DNA from: a virus
DNA: 64,000 nt
Strand: one strand, 5' to 3'
Virus record (IMG/VR): IMGVR_UViG_3300008110_000004
Coordinates: 62,001 to 126,000 of that record
Shown here one piece after another: positions 1-9,889 of the stretch; positions within the stretch are counted from its first letter, which is position 1, and each line of letters opens with the position of its first letter. A model generated the notes under the pieces. That model did no database searches. It saw only the letters and a program-made list of their open reading frames with translations, and was not told the DNA's origin. The translations under genes and the position numbers were made by a program.

Positions 1-1
1 G

Positions 2-3000
2 TACATGCTGTGGCTCATCGATGAAGGTGGTTTTTTTGCTGGCGTTAAATTGTTTGACAATTTCTACGGATTACAATCCATAGTTGACTTCTCTGTTGTT
101 TCCTCAGAAGATCTTTTGGGTGATACCCTAATATTTAGGGTGTCCAATATGTATTCAAAGTTGACTACACGTCCTTCAACTGAAATTTTTAACTCTAGAG
201 ACAATCAGCCAAATGATGCTCCCATAGATTTTACCCAAGGAATTGAGTCTATCTTAGATAGAACTCTAAATATAGCTAAAAATATTGTTTCTGGTATGAG
301 AAATGACTATGTAGTAGACATAAATAATATTAGATTAAAGCCTGGTGTTCGCGTACATTTGAGAGTTGGTTATGGGGCTAATCCAAACTCTCTACAAACA
401 GTTTTTAATGGCGTAATAACAAACGTTGAGCAAGGTGAAATTGTAACAGTAACTGCACAGTCTGATGCTATTGAGCTTGGAGCAATAGTTAACTCTACAA
501 ATAAAAAGGGTGACACGGGTAAGATAGATGGTGGCGTAGATACTGGAATGTATTTGTCGGAGCCTAGAGATCTTATGGTCAGACTGCTTTCAATGGGGGC
601 ATCTAGATTTAGAGAAGCTTTTGCTAGAGCTACAAATGGAACGGTATTTTCTGAAAACAGATTTGGAATTCGTCACTTTGGCTCGACACTATATGAGCCT
701 TTAAGCGATTCAGAAAGAGCAAGGGCAGACGGAATTAGAAATGTTGTAGCAAGTGTTTATTCTAATCTTGGTCAAGGAGATGTTGGCGGAGCTGCCAACG
801 CAGCGTCATTTAAATTGGCAACTAATGTATTCCAAAGAAATCCCGTCAACGCATTTTTTGGGGATGGAAAAATTATGACCAGTATGGGTCAATTAATGTC
901 CAACTTCTGCGCAGAAGTTGATTTGGAAATTTTTAAAAGAAATATTTATCCAGGAAACGGAACAGGTTTTGCTCAATTCCTTGGTGGCGATATAGATGAC
1001 GGATGGTTAACCGCTTCTTCATTAGTGGAAGAAGACGACAAAAAATTAAAAGGACAGGCATACCTTGAAAGAGGCGTGGACAGATCGTGGAATAGATTAA
1101 TAGTAGAGGCTCAAAATGAGTCAGTTTCAGCAAGAACAGCTATTGCAACGATGACTTCCGGTAATCAATTAGTGTCCGCTGAAGGCAGAGCTAATGCAAC
1201 AAAGAATGTATTGATGGGCGGATTGGCTGGTTCTATAGGTCTCATCCCTGGAGTGAGTTTTGCTGCTGGTGCAGGTCTTTCTGGTGGCGGATTATTTGGC
1301 TTATTAAGAGGAAGAGGCGGCACTAACCTTTTCAGAACATTGGGAATTCTTGCACCGAACGCTGATGATGATTTGCCCGGTTTTGATGAAGTTTCATTTA
1401 GGGCTCAAACATACATGAGAACGGTATGGGATCTTTTCCAGGTATGCGCTAGGTTGCTACCTAATTATATTGTTGCTATTAGGCCCTTCGAGGACAGGTC
1501 CACTATATTCTACGGTAAACCTCATTGGCTTTATACTTCTGGTGTCGTACCGGTAACTACTGGATTCCCTAGTACCGAAAGAGGTTCGGAGTTAGAATTG
1601 CCAGGGTATCCAAGGTACCGTTCGCCGGACGAAGATATTGAAAATATTATGAACAATATTAATAGATCAAGTAATACATTAGCTGATTACGAAGCATTCA
1701 AGAGATCCAATGAATTGTCTGACACAATGGCAAGTTTAGCCAGCGATCAACTAAATGCCGAGGGGATATATAAGCCTACAGCATTTTTGAAAGAAAAGTT
1801 AATTAACTTTAATTCACCATTGGCTTCAAGTTTTTCTGAAACACAAGAAGATGGCTCAACCAGAATAGTGGCAAAACTGCCAGCTGTTGTTGGATTAACT
1901 AGAGTCGGATTCCATCTTCCAGTTGGAGACCCAGCTACAACTATAGCTCCAGCAACAGAGTCACACGCTCAGTTGGATAATCTTCCGCCAAGATTTAGGT
2001 ACCCATTTTATACTATTAATGAAACTGTCATATTAGACACAACATCTTATACAGTTAGAGATGGCGGAGTTTTTAAAAACGCAGCAAGTCATTTTAAGGA
2101 TATTGGGAAATCTGGAAGAAAGTTTTTAGATAATGAGGGCGAAGTGCCCATGGACGCTGAAGAGTTTGAGGGTTTTGTAAATGAAGCAATGGCAGAAGAC
2201 AGAAGGTCTTTTGGTGGGGCAACATTTATGGCAAATATGTTTACCCTACTTCAGTATGAAAGTAAGTTTATATTAAATAACGATTTAACATTAGTACCAT
2301 CTTCTGGGGTTCTAGAGCTGGACCGTCCATTGGGATTTTCAAGTTTTATAGACAATATAGTGGACGTAGATGGTTTATCTTTTATCGGCGGCGCAACTTC
2401 AAAGTATGTAAGAATGCCCTTGCCCTCAGTCTATGCCAATAGGCCTAGCATATCTCTTGATCAAACAGCTTTGTCGCAGTATTCAGTCACATCTTCTGAG
2501 GCTAATCGGAATGCAGATGATTATTCGTTTGAGTATGAATTAACAAATCAAATATCATATGAAGAATGGGGTTCGCCTGGAGAATTACCCGCTTCCCAGC
2601 AAACAGCAGCTGAAGCAGAACAATTCTATATTGCTATGAGATGGCCATATAATCCAGGTAATGATGACATTAACGTTTCCGATGAAGCTATAGAAAAATT
2701 CAAAGAAAAATATGGATTTAGCGATTTATATGGAACAGTTGAAGATTATAAAAAGAGAAAAGTTTTAGTTTATAGTCCTAGAACTGGTAGGGCCGTTGTT
2801 TGTGCTCCAGCATATTTCTTGTGGGGAGAGGAAGATGACGGCACTGCTGCAGTTGTTTCGCCTGACGCCGCATGGTATTTGGGCAATTTTGTATCTAGGA
2901 ATTTAAATTTTAAATATATTGCTGATGGAGAAGAAACAAGCATATTGGATCAGCTGCCGTCATGGATTAATACTACAATAAGTGCAGCTAGTGCAGTTGG

Positions 3001-6000
3001 TAAGTTTAGCCTTGATGTAATTGCTTATGGTGCAAAGGTTTTGCAATTTACTAGTGCTCCACTTGCTATAGCTAATAAAATAGTCGATAGATTAAATATA
3101 TCTCTGTTTGGTGGTGAAGACGAATTAAACTATGAAGACGAAAGTGGTCTAAGCATAAACCCACTACCAGTAGAATGTCTTTTTGCTTTTGTTCCAGATG
3201 ATGTTCCCGTAGGTGTCATATCTTCCGCTGCAGCTCCTGTTAAAAGATTTTATGAAAGAGGAGCTGCATCACTCGACGCTAGTATGATCCTTGGGTTTGG
3301 AAACTATACGATGACAGAAGATGGTCAACTTTCCAAGCTAACAGCAAGACGAGCTACTTCTCAAGACTTAAGAAATGAACTAGGGGGAGGTATTAGTTCA
3401 AGATTTGTTATTTATGATGATGATATGGTTAATCCTCAAAACGTCTTCTCAGAATGGGTTCCTGTAAATGCGGAGATAGCTTCTAGTAGATTTGATTTTG
3501 GCGGTAACGCTTTGGCAGTTCCAGATGGACGAGACAAACCATTTATAGGGTACTTCAACGCTCTATTGGATGCTACTAATTTCAATGATACTTCAGAAAT
3601 AGACGGTGCTCTGGGAGGTGCTGCTGCCGATCTAGTTGGGAATGAGCAATTATCTAGAGCATATCTATACAATGTTCTAGATGAAGAGTTGGCTTCAACT
3701 GGTGACGTAGATAGCGCTAAGGGCAGAGCTGCATTTTTAAGTGTGTACGATCCACTGGATTCAGTTGGAGTTGAGGCTAGGTCTTATTATGATGAAAATT
3801 TTGACCCTAACGTATCAGTTATAGCTGGTGATGGTAGAAATTTGAATGAAGCTAATGACATATGGGATCAATTTAGATTTGGATATCACACATATGATAG
3901 CGTTAAAGCTGTATTTGCAAGAATTTACGGAATGGATCCAGATTCAATAGATCCATTCCCCGAAGAGTTTTCTAGAATGTTAGGATCGTCAACAGAAAAC
4001 TCATTTAGTAATTTTGAAGATTCAAATATCCCGATTGCTGGCCTGTCTAACACTGAAAACACGGCTGTAGATGAACTGGCCATTTTGTTGGGCGCGGACT
4101 ACTTTAATATACCAAATAATCCACAATTAGGTGGTCAAGGAGTTCCAATAACAAACGCTGCTGAAAGAAGAAACGCAGTAGAGTTTATAAGAAAAAATTA
4201 TATAGATTTAATAGCATCAGAAAATGAATCAGACGCAGGAATTATTCAGTACTTTAACTCTACTATTGCAGATTCTCTTAATGGTATTAGGGAAAACTTT
4301 TTTGAGTCCGGAGTTATTAATACAATATTAGAATACGCCTTAGAGAACACTGAAAACCCTGAAGAAGCAATCTCTTTAAACGAAAAAATTAAAACTCCAA
4401 AACAGCTATTCTTATTGATGGTCGGACTTTTTAGGCAGAAACTTTGGAGTACAGCATACGGTAGGGCGTGGCTTGTGTTGAAACCCAATCGTAAGAGAGG
4501 TCTGATAACCAGTGGCGGAGGTGGCTCTGAGGGGCAGTGGTCATTTAAGCCAATTGACAGAGTGTTTGAAGCATTTATTAATCCATATGGCGAGTATGCT
4601 AAGAATGACAACAAGTTTCTTGGACTACTAGTATCAACAAAAGCTGAGGGTACTGGTGCGACAACATTTATTTCTGGAACGCTAGAAGATATTGGCAATT
4701 TCTATGATAGAAATATCGGACCAATAATGACGGCAATAGGCGATGGTCTTTCTGGTTTATTGGGAATGTTTAAGATGTCGATGATGCAGATGGGTTATGC
4801 TATTTCTGAAGTTGGCAACTTTAGTAAGCAGGCTCATATATTGAACAAGGTTCTAAATGACTCTATCTACTATTCACTAGGAAGAGAAGGTACGCTTCTT
4901 AGGGCCGTAGACAATCCGTTTACTCGTGAATATGGTGAGCCGGTTTTGGAAATTAGGCAGCCTTTCCAGAGAATACATTATCTAAGTTCATTTTCTCATA
5001 TTATCTCTAATCAAATTCAAGAGAACTTAAATGGTGTATCTACTGTTGTCACAGCTGTTTCCGATGGAAAGTATCCAATTACAGTAGCCTTAGATAAGGG
5101 TGCTCCAGCAGAGCGTCAAACAGAAAAAACTGTTGAAACAGGTTTGTACTACGATAATTTTGTTGGCTCAGGATTTCTTGGTATTCTGCATCCATTAATG
5201 CACCCTATGGAAACTGTAAGAGGTATCGCAAAAAACATCCAAGGAACTCCTGATGAATTGTCGGCAAAAAGAATAGCTTTATCACACCTAAAGGAATCAA
5301 TTAAAGATATATATGGTGGAGAGTTAATTATCATAGGTAACGCCGATATTCGTCCCCACGACTTGGTTTACTTGTCAGACATCTATGAAAAAATGTACGG
5401 TATTTTTGAAGTAGAACAAGTCGTCCATCACTTTACCCCAGAGATGGGTTATATTACTTCGATTACACCAAATGCGTTAGTAACAGTTAATGATCCAGCA
5501 AGATGGTTCCTGACCTCATGGGTTAACTCTTGGTTCACTGTGCAAAATCTTAGAAATGATACACGTTTCTATATGGACAATATAATGGCATCGAATACTG
5601 GGATTAATTTAGGCGGCAATATATCTGTAGATAGCTTGTCCGACGCCCTAGGACCCCAAATGATTGGTGGCCTACAGTACACTCATGGTTCTACCGCTTT
5701 AGTTAAAGATGTGATGGCAAATCAGACAGCTACAACTCTTCCCAAAAAAGCTGAAGCAGTCATTCAACAGTATGGTTCTTCTGCAAGCAGAACAGTTTTC
5801 CAAGGAATGACAACAGCTTTAACTGGTGGCGTTGGTGTCGCGGCTGCAGCGGCTGGGGCTGGAGCTACCGGAGCAGCAGGGTTTGGTGTAGCTTTAGCTG
5901 TGCCAATAGTGGGTCAGTTGGCCTGGAAGGGTTGGAAATGGATTAGAGATAATGTTCTAGATCAGCACGGCTGTTATGTCCAATATCTAAATAAAAATGG

Positions 6001-7183
6001 TCAACCAATGGATGCTGGACTGTCTTACAATCAAGGCATGGTAGTCGGCAAGCATCATTCTAAGGTATTGCTGCCAGGATTACTTGGAGCAAGAACTAAG
6101 GTTAGAACTCCAGAGGGAAATATTTTTGTTAGAAGCGATGATCTATTGAAGAGCTTGGGCTGGCAAGAGAAACAGATAACAGATTTAGTTAGATATATAG
6201 ATTATGAAAATGCCCTAGTTCATGCAAGAGTTTTGCAGTTGAGTGGTCTAGGCCCAGATAGAACAGATCTTCAGCCATCACTATTTAGTGTTATTGCTAA
6301 AGTCACAAAGTTTAAAGACGGTGACACATTCGATGTAGAAGATGTTATTTCTGGAGCAACATTTACTGTAAGATTTGATGGCATAAACACTGGTGAAACA
6401 AACACGTTTACCGTTACATCAAACGATGGCGATCTAGGTGTCAGCTATAGTGATTCATCAACACCATCAACTAAAATGACTGCAATAAATACTCCTGGAG
6501 GTAAAGCTAAAATATTTGTTCAGTCTAAATTAGAAAACAGATTAGTTGTTTTGAGAATAAGAATTAACAACGCTGCATCTAGCTCTGTTATTTCTGAGTC
6601 CGATTTTGAAGCCGGCGCTGAACAGAATACTTTAGCAAACTACACTAAAGACGTTACCGATTCAAAGAGAACTCTTGGAACAGTATGGTACTATCAGCCA
6701 GAATCAGTAGTTCAGGCAGCAAAAGATTTTGTAGAAACATGCTTTATAGGAAATCAAGCTGGTGCTGGCGCTGAGCAAAAAATTAAAGAAGCATTCTTCA
6801 ATTCTATATACCAAGATTCTCCATTGTTTATAAAGAAAGATTCTATACTTAATGCAATATCCGTATTAGGGTTGGTGTATACTTCTCCATTATCCATTTT
6901 GGTTGATACAGCAACTAGGTATGGATTGTCTGAGAGTCAAACAATTAAGCTATATAATGATTTAGTCCAATATAAAGTGTTGGAAGCTACCTATAATAAA
7001 ACTAGAGAATGGCCTACTATATTCTGGGACGAGTACTATGAAAATGGATATCCCGTTACTTTGAATTGGGAGCTCGTTACAAATAATCTGGCTACGGTGT
7101 ACGCTAAGCAGCTTCAGATTGAAGGCGATGCTGTAATTAGCGCCGAGGAATCAGCTTTAATACCAACAAGAGTTGGACAATAA
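2..7183 (+). CDS. Baseplate hub / late-control-D-like protein with C-terminal SNase-like domain (5' truncated by window edge)
   Basis: Giant baseplate protein of at least 2,392 residues. The frame is open to the window edge, with no stop upstream of the first ATG at 5, so the true start probably lies outside. Residues about 1770-1830 have the pattern of a VgrG/gpD-type hub: an 'IIIGNADIRPHDLVYL' strand followed by 'MYGIFEVEQVVHHF' and 'GYITSITPNALV'. A segment near 916-965 (KVLVYSPRTGRAVVCAP then SPDAAWYLG) resembles the RlpA/3D double-psi fold seen in phage hubs. An Ala/Gly-rich hydrophobic stretch lies near 1940-1970. Residues about 2095-2230 look like a staphylococcal-nuclease domain (DGDT at 2105, Arg2123, Glu2131), but the third catalytic Arg appears to be Thr. 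It opens the baseplate operon, directly before the tail lysin. The hub role is inferred from these patches and gene order; most of the length matches nothing I recognise. Confidence 0.75.
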   Translation, partial: YMLWLIDEGGFFAGVKLFDNFYGLQSIVDFSVVSSEDLLGDTLIFRVSNMYSKLTTRPSTEIFNSRDNQPNDAPIDFTQGIESILDRTLNIAKNIVSGMRNDYVVDINNIRLKPGVRVHLRVGYGANPNSLQTVFNGVITNVEQGEIVTVTAQSDAIELGAIVNSTNKKGDTGKIDGGVDTGMYLSEPRDLMVRLLSMGASRFREAFARATNGTVFSENRFGIRHFGSTLYEPLSDSERARADGIRNVVASVYSNLGQGDVGGAANAASFKLATNVFQRNPVNAFFGDGKIMTSMGQLMSNFCAEVDLEIFKRNIYPGNGTGFAQFLGGDIDDGWLTASSLVEEDDKKLKGQAYLERGVDRSWNRLIVEAQNESVSARTAIATMTSGNQLVSAEGRANATKNVLMGGLAGSIGLIPGVSFAAGAGLSGGGLFGLLRGRGGTNLFRTLGILAPNADDDLPGFDEVSFRAQTYMRTVWDLFQVCARLLPNYIVAIRPFEDRSTIFYGKPHWLYTSGVVPVTTGFPSTERGSELELPGYPRYRSPDEDIENIMNNINRSSNTLADYEAFKRSNELSDTMASLASDQLNAEGIYKPTAFLKEKLINFNSPLASSFSETQEDGSTRIVAKLPAVVGLTRVGFHLPVGDPATTIAPATESHAQLDNLPPRFRYPFYTINETVILDTTSYTVRDGGVFKNAASHFKDIGKSGRKFLDNEGEVPMDAEEFEGFVNEAMAEDRRSFGGATFMANMFTLLQYESKFILNNDLTLVPSSGVLELDRPLGFSSFIDNIVDVDGLSFIGGATSKYVRMPLPSVYANRPSISLDQTALSQYSVTSSEANRNADDYSFEYELTNQISYEEWGSPGELPASQQTAAEAEQFYIAMRWPYNPGNDDINVSDEAIEKFKEKYGFSDLYGTVEDYKKRKVLVYSPRTGRAVVCAPAYFLWGEEDDGTAAVVSPDAAWYLGNFVSRNLNFKYIADGEETSILDQLPSWINTTISAASAVGKFSLDVIAYGAKVLQFTSAPLAIANKIVDRLNISLFGGEDELNYEDESGLSINPLPVECLFAFVPDDVPVGVISSAAAPVKRFYERGAASLDASMILGFGNYTMTEDGQLSKLTARRATSQDLRNELGGGISSRFVIYDDDMVNPQNVFSEWVPVNAEIASSRFDFGGNALAVPDGRDKPFIGYFNALLDATNFNDTSEIDGALGGAAADLVGNEQLSRAYLYNVLDEELASTGDVDSAKGRAAFLSVYDPLDSVGVEARSYYDENFDPNVSVIAGDGRNLNEANDIWDQFRFGYHTYDSVKAVFARIYGMDPDSIDPFPEEFSRMLGSSTENSFSNFEDSNIPIAGLSNTENTAVDELAILLGADYFNIPNNPQLGGQGVPITNAAERRNAVEFIRKNYIDLIASENESDAGIIQYFNSTIADSLNGIRENFFESGVINTILEYALENTENPEEAISLNEKIKTPKQLFLLMVGLFRQKLWSTAYGRAWLVLKPNRKRGLITSGGGGSEGQWSFKPIDRVFEAFINPYGEYAKNDNKFLGLLVSTKAEGTGATTFISGTLEDIGNFYDRNIGPIMTAIGDGLSGLLGMFKMSMMQMGYAISEVGNFSKQAHILNKVLNDSIYYSLGREGTLLRAVDNPFTREYGEPVLEIRQPFQRIHYLSSFSHIISNQIQENLNGVSTVVTAVSDGKYPITVALDKGAPAERQTEKTVETGLYYDNFVGSGFLGILHPLMHPMETVRGIAKNIQGTPDELSAKRIALSHLKESIKDIYGGELIIIGNADIRPHDLVYLSDIYEKMYGIFEVEQVVHHFTPEMGYITSITPNALVTVNDPARWFLTSWVNSWFTVQNLRNDTRFYMDNIMASNTGINLGGNISVDSLSDALGPQMIGGLQYTHGSTALVKDVMANQTATTLPKKAEAVIQQYGSSASRTVFQGMTTALTGGVGVAAAAAGAGATGAAGFGVALAVPIVGQLAWKGWKWIRDNVLDQHGCYVQYLNKNGQPMDAGLSYNQGMVVGKHHSKVLLPGLLGARTKVRTPEGNIFVRSDDLLKSLGWQEKQITDLVRYIDYENALVHARVLQLSGLGPDRTDLQPSLFSVIAKVTKFKDGDTFDVEDVISGATFTVRFDGINTGETNTFTVTSNDGDLGVSYSDSSTPSTKMTAINTPGGKAKIFVQSKLENRLVVLRIRINNAASSSVISESDFEAGAEQNTLANYTKDVTDSKRTLGTVWYYQPESVVQAAKDFVETCFIGNQAGAGAEQKIKEAFFNSIYQDSPLFIKKDSILNAISVLGLVYTSPLSILVDTATRYGLSESQTIKLYNDLVQYKVLEATYNKTREWPTIFWDEYYENGYPVTLNWELVTNNLATVYAKQLQIEGDAVISAEESALIPTRVGQ

Positions 7184-7193
7184 GGGGTTTATT

Positions 7194-9509
7194 GTGTCAT
7201 TCAATATAAATACTCAATCACTTTCCGATAGCGCATCTTTTGCCAAAACCATACATGGAGATTTTTATCCAGGAGGAAAATCTCCTGTTCTAAATACTAG
7301 TGCCTCCTTATCTCCACCGGCTACAGGGAGAACATTAAGCTCTTTTGATGTTACGGGTGTTATGGCCGGAGATCTTTTGAACAGGAGTAAAAAATATCCC
7401 ATAGCAGCGATGAATGCAAGTATATCTGGATCTTTAAATGGTTTAATTACTGGTGGAGCTGCAGCAGCATCAGCTACGACTCCAGAAAATGCGACAATTA
7501 CAATTGCTAATCCTGAGGCAACAGATTTTAGTGTAGACGGCGAGGGAAACCCAACTGGGGCAAATAATGCCACATTAACCGGAGCTGCTGCTTGGAATAA
7601 GATTTTATCAAAAAGTATGGCCGGCAAAAATATTGGCAACACCTTTGTTGAAAACTCTTTGCAGATTATAAGAAATACAATGATTTCTTCTTCTGAAAAT
7701 AAAGATCCTTCAGATAATAATAGAGGCTCTGGTGGCTCAAGTTCACCAGGCATAGGAGAGATGCAAAGCGCAGGACGCAGAGACGTTGCTTTGATAGCGG
7801 AAATGACAGAAGAGGAAAAAGGTTGGTATCAAGAAAGATTAACGCTATTAAGAACAAAATACCAATCGCAAATAAGTGACCATAGTTCAATTGGTGGATT
7901 TAGATTTGATATTCCCAATGAATGGGCAGCTGATCCAAGAGAGGTATATAATGGATCTTCAACCTTCTTTCCTGATTCTAAGGTGGATAATAGTCAAAGA
8001 GTTTTGAGCGACGAACTGATACTTCAAAACCCTACGCTAGGTATAGCGAACGCTTTTTTATCCGCAGCTCTGATAGAACTATTAATACTCTTGCATGAGA
8101 AAAACTACTATATAGCCGGTGGTTTTGGTGCAGGAAGAGATCCAAATCAAGAAAAGTACATTAAGCCAGATAAATTTACTCCTGGAGACCATACTTTTGG
8201 TAGAGCCATAGACATACGGGAAGTTGGAAGGGTAAATGAAGAATCTTTTAATGTTGAAACAACCAATGGTACCCCAAATCACGTTCCCGTTTACGGTTCT
8301 GCTTTAGACATTTTAATAGAGGCATTGTCTGAAGTGCCCCAGTATTTGATACCAGACTCAGTTGTGGTCAGCGATAAACTTGATCTTGGTATTGTAGACG
8401 GCTTAGAGCCGGTTACCGCTGCAATCAAATTGAATCGACCGTATTTACAGTATCTAAATTTTCATGCGGACTCCGGCCACAGGGATCATATACACTTAAG
8501 TTTTAGCGGAATGAGAGCGGGCAAATATGTTGGTCCAGGAGGAGCTATGACTGTTTCTGGAACAAATGTTTCTGGTGGCAGTGTTACTACGCGTCCGTCT
8601 AATTTGTCTGGCAGCGCAGACAGTCTTGAAAGGCAAATTGAAAGAAGATTATATAATCGGTCAACAGAAGGCTTATTAGATCAAAACTATTATGGTCAAT
8701 GGGACTTTAGCTTGGGTTTAGATGGCGTTTATGATGTTTTAACTCAGACTTGGTGTTCCCCTGAAGTAGCAGCTTGTCTGGCTGCAGTTGCAGTTAGGGA
8801 AAGTAATTGTAGGCCCACCGGTTTTTATATTGGAAATACAGATTTTATTTCTTTAGGATTTTTACAAATTAATATGGGCGCCGGCGGATTTGGATACTCT
8901 GGTGGCAACCCAGTATATAGACGAGGCGCAGGATTGGCTCACGGAACAAAAACGTATGAGTTAACTGATGCAAGTGGAAAAACACAAATACAAGGATGGT
9001 TAATTGCTTCAGCTAATTGGGATTCGGTTTATCCAGGGGAAACAAGACCAACTCAAGATACTTATAATAAGATTATAAATGATAAATATCATCTTTCTTT
9101 ATTCTATAATGGTGGGGTTAAGGATAAGGTAATGGAAGAGATGAGACCATTGGTTGATAGAAGATTATGGATACCCAGAAATCAGGCATGGCTTGCCTAT
9201 ACCGCACGGACCAGTAGGCTACCAACGTTTGGAGAACCAAAGCTTGATGGATATCAGTTTCAGGTTTGGGGGGATGGATACAAGGCTTATGGTTGGATGA
9301 ATGGTGGAGTTAAATTTCAGGATGCAGCAGACGTCTATACTGACAGAACAGGTAAAACAGTAGAGGATTTAAAGAAATGGATAAGAAATGTATACTCCAA
9401 TGATCCATCTGTATTCCTAGATGAGGTAGCAAACTATTCTGCTAAATATATAGAAAGATGGATGAGCGGAGAAGTATTCCCAAGAGAGTATGCAAATGGA
9501 GATAGCTAG
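7194..9509 (+). CDS. Tail-associated lysin: M15-like peptidase plus lytic transglycosylase-like domain
   Basis: Virion enzyme expected to open host peptidoglycan during DNA injection. An in-frame TTG lies at 7173, but the GTG at 7194 follows an AAGGGG ribosome site at 7182-7187 and gives 771 residues. After a low-complexity N-terminus, residues 330-435 carry a LAS/M15 metallopeptidase signature: His333 and Asp340 in GDHTFGRAID, and HRDHIHL at 429-435. Residues about 525-720 carry a lysozyme/SLT-like domain with the catalytic-type Glu536 in AVRESN and a SLGFLQIN stretch. The two activities would cut stem peptide and glycan. It sits between hub and spike genes, as tail lysins often do. Domain assignments rest on motifs; the cleavage specificity is unknown. 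Confidence 0.82.
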   Translation: MSFNINTQSLSDSASFAKTIHGDFYPGGKSPVLNTSASLSPPATGRTLSSFDVTGVMAGDLLNRSKKYPIAAMNASISGSLNGLITGGAAAASATTPENATITIANPEATDFSVDGEGNPTGANNATLTGAAAWNKILSKSMAGKNIGNTFVENSLQIIRNTMISSSENKDPSDNNRGSGGSSSPGIGEMQSAGRRDVALIAEMTEEEKGWYQERLTLLRTKYQSQISDHSSIGGFRFDIPNEWAADPREVYNGSSTFFPDSKVDNSQRVLSDELILQNPTLGIANAFLSAALIELLILLHEKNYYIAGGFGAGRDPNQEKYIKPDKFTPGDHTFGRAIDIREVGRVNEESFNVETTNGTPNHVPVYGSALDILIEALSEVPQYLIPDSVVVSDKLDLGIVDGLEPVTAAIKLNRPYLQYLNFHADSGHRDHIHLSFSGMRAGKYVGPGGAMTVSGTNVSGGSVTTRPSNLSGSADSLERQIERRLYNRSTEGLLDQNYYGQWDFSLGLDGVYDVLTQTWCSPEVAACLAAVAVRESNCRPTGFYIGNTDFISLGFLQINMGAGGFGYSGGNPVYRRGAGLAHGTKTYELTDASGKTQIQGWLIASANWDSVYPGETRPTQDTYNKIINDKYHLSLFYNGGVKDKVMEEMRPLVDRRLWIPRNQAWLAYTARTSRLPTFGEPKLDGYQFQVWGDGYKAYGWMNGGVKFQDAADVYTDRTGKTVEDLKKWIRNVYSNDPSVFLDEVANYSAKYIERWMSGEVFPREYANGDS

Positions 9510-9517
9510 GAGAAAAA

Positions 9518-9889
9518 ATGCCAGTTAATTACCCTAAGTTTGATAAAAAGATACAAGATCAAATAGATGTTACAGAAATGCAAAAGGCAAGGACTAGGCC
9601 TGGCGTTATAGCGTCTTATGACAAACGTCAAAACACCGCAGTTGTAATACTTGAGGATCAATATTCTCAAAATATAGGTAATATTATAAAGAATGTAGTT
9701 TGTCCAGTCACAAATGGTGTGCAGGCTGTAGCTCCGACCCCAGGGAGTAGATGTTTAGTAGGATTTCGCGACAATAATGAGGCAAAGCCATATATTATAA
9801 ACTTTTACAATGACGCTGGAAATACAGGAAATTACAGGTATTACAATACAGTTAATACCGGAGTGCCGAATTTTATGGTTTGCTCATGA
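9518..9889 (+). CDS. gp5-like OB-fold baseplate spike/hub protein
   Basis: A 123-residue protein preceded by a clear AGGAG site (9509-9513). The pattern RTRPGVIASYDKRQNTAVV, then a loop, then PTPGSRCLVGFRDNN and KPYIINFY is that of the OB-fold at the start of T4 gp5 and VgrG spikes: beta-strands around a GVIxSYD turn and a 'pG.rvlVgF.dgd...P.Ii.fy' finish. It probably joins the hub trimer to the membrane-piercing tip. No triple-helix repeats or PAAR metal site follow, so the needle itself must be another protein. The stop overlaps the next start (ATGA). Confidence 0.75.
   Translation: MPVNYPKFDKKIQDQIDVTEMQKARTRPGVIASYDKRQNTAVVILEDQYSQNIGNIIKNVVCPVTNGVQAVAPTPGSRCLVGFRDNNEAKPYIINFYNDAGNTGNYRYYNTVNTGVPNFMVCS

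Noticed and set aside
4246-4698. Longest minus-strand frame within the hub gene
   Set aside because: Low-complexity translation opposite a well-supported CDS; no promoter or ribosome site.
7265-7753. 162-codon minus-strand frame opposite the tail-lysin gene
   Set aside because: Composition is the antisense of a Gly/Ala/Ser-rich region; no start signals.
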